A stretch of 14,048 bases of DNA from an uncultured Clostridia bacterium (GTDB lineage: Bacteria > Bacillota > Clostridia > Christensenellales > CAG-314). A model generated the notes under the pieces. That model had not been told where the DNA came from and searched no databases. It saw only the letters and a program-made list of their open reading frames with translations. Position numbers and translations under genes: made by a program. The stretch spans positions 1-14,048 of the forward strand of contig CAKQXG010000042.1 of NCBI GenBank assembly GCA_934281515.1, read 5' to 3'. This document shows, one piece after another, positions 13,835 through 14,048 of this stretch; position 1 is the first letter of the stretch, and every line of letters begins with the position of its first letter.

Positions 13835-14048
13835 ATGAACAGAAAAGGAGTTGTAATTGTCTCTCTATTGCTTGCTTTTTGCTTTGTGTTCGTTGCCTGT
13901 GACGTGGATTTGCCGTCCGACGTCAGTTGGGGTTTCGACGACGAGTATCACTGGGGCAAGGCGAACGGTCAGGAAGCCAAGGAACCGCACGAGTTTGACG
14001 GCGGCAAGGTAACCAAGGCTCCCACGGCAACCGAAGACGGCATTACCA
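13835..14048 (+). CDS. Surface lipoprotein, N-terminal part (runs off right edge)
   Basis: 71 codons are visible before the window ends. A signal peptide with a basic start (MNRKG) and hydrophobic core ends in FVAC, the same lipobox as the giant lipoprotein, so it should be lipid-anchored outside the membrane. The mature start is acidic and rich in Asp and Trp. The last visible part, HEFDGGKVTKAPTATEDGIT, matches the opening of a short repeat common in Bacillota surface proteins that usually continues into a CxxCG-type turn; that continuation is not in view. GAGG at 13824-13827 fits the second of two adjacent ATG codons (13835) better than the first (13832). The function beyond surface location is not known. 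Confidence 0.8.
   Translation, partial: MNRKGVVIVSLLLAFCFVFVACDVDLPSDVSWGFDDEYHWGKANGQEAKEPHEFDGGKVTKAPTATEDGIT

Overview
The window looks like a chromosomal piece of an uncultured low-to-mid-GC Bacillota (Clostridia-type gut bacterium). The evidence is a YidC and two surface proteins with lipoprotein signal peptides, strong GGAGG-type ribosome binding sites, sigma-A promoters that all have a 17-nt spacer, and the Gram-positive order rpmH-rnpA-yidD-yidC-khpB(jag). No tRNA, rRNA, CRISPR array, insertion sequence or phage gene was seen.

Layout. (1) 1-182: promoter, leader with a hairpin or operator, and ribosome binding site of a leftward gene that runs off the left edge; only four codons precede a stop in the window. 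(2) 301-1322, leftward: an AmaP-like membrane protein with its promoter and terminator. (3) 1409-1677, leftward: a 69-aa conserved hypothetical protein with its own promoter. (4) 1829-4749, rightward: the core operon rpmH, rnpA, yidD, yidC, khpB, from promoter to intrinsic terminator. These genes make ribosomal protein L34, the RNase P protein, the YidD and YidC membrane-protein biogenesis factors and a KH/R3H RNA-binding protein. The neighbours often found beside this cluster (dnaA upstream, mnmE/mnmG downstream) are absent. (5) 4971-12430, rightward: a 2370-aa lipoprotein with InlB-type B repeats, a large unrecognised beta-rich middle and a GLUG-like beta-helix C-terminus. Its roughly 250-nt leader holds a 27-codon upstream ORF, a terminator-like hairpin starting on that ORF's stop codon, and a second 9-codon Arg/Lys-rich ORF ending 2 nt before the main start. 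(6) 12397-13631, leftward: a two-gene operon encoding a tentative SPFH/YdjI-like protein and a DNA-deoxyinosine (hypoxanthine-DNA) glycosylase; its terminator is shared with the giant gene. (7) 13753-14048, rightward: the start of another surface lipoprotein.

The most interesting points are the attenuator-like leader of the giant gene and a motif, TGTACA-N5-TGTACA (11-bp period). That motif occurs twice between the divergent genes at 13.6-13.8 kb and once, with one mismatch, just upstream of the giant gene's promoter. It may be the binding site of an OmpR-family (WalR/PhoP-like) regulator that links the two lipoprotein genes. That link is inferred from spacing and base pattern only.
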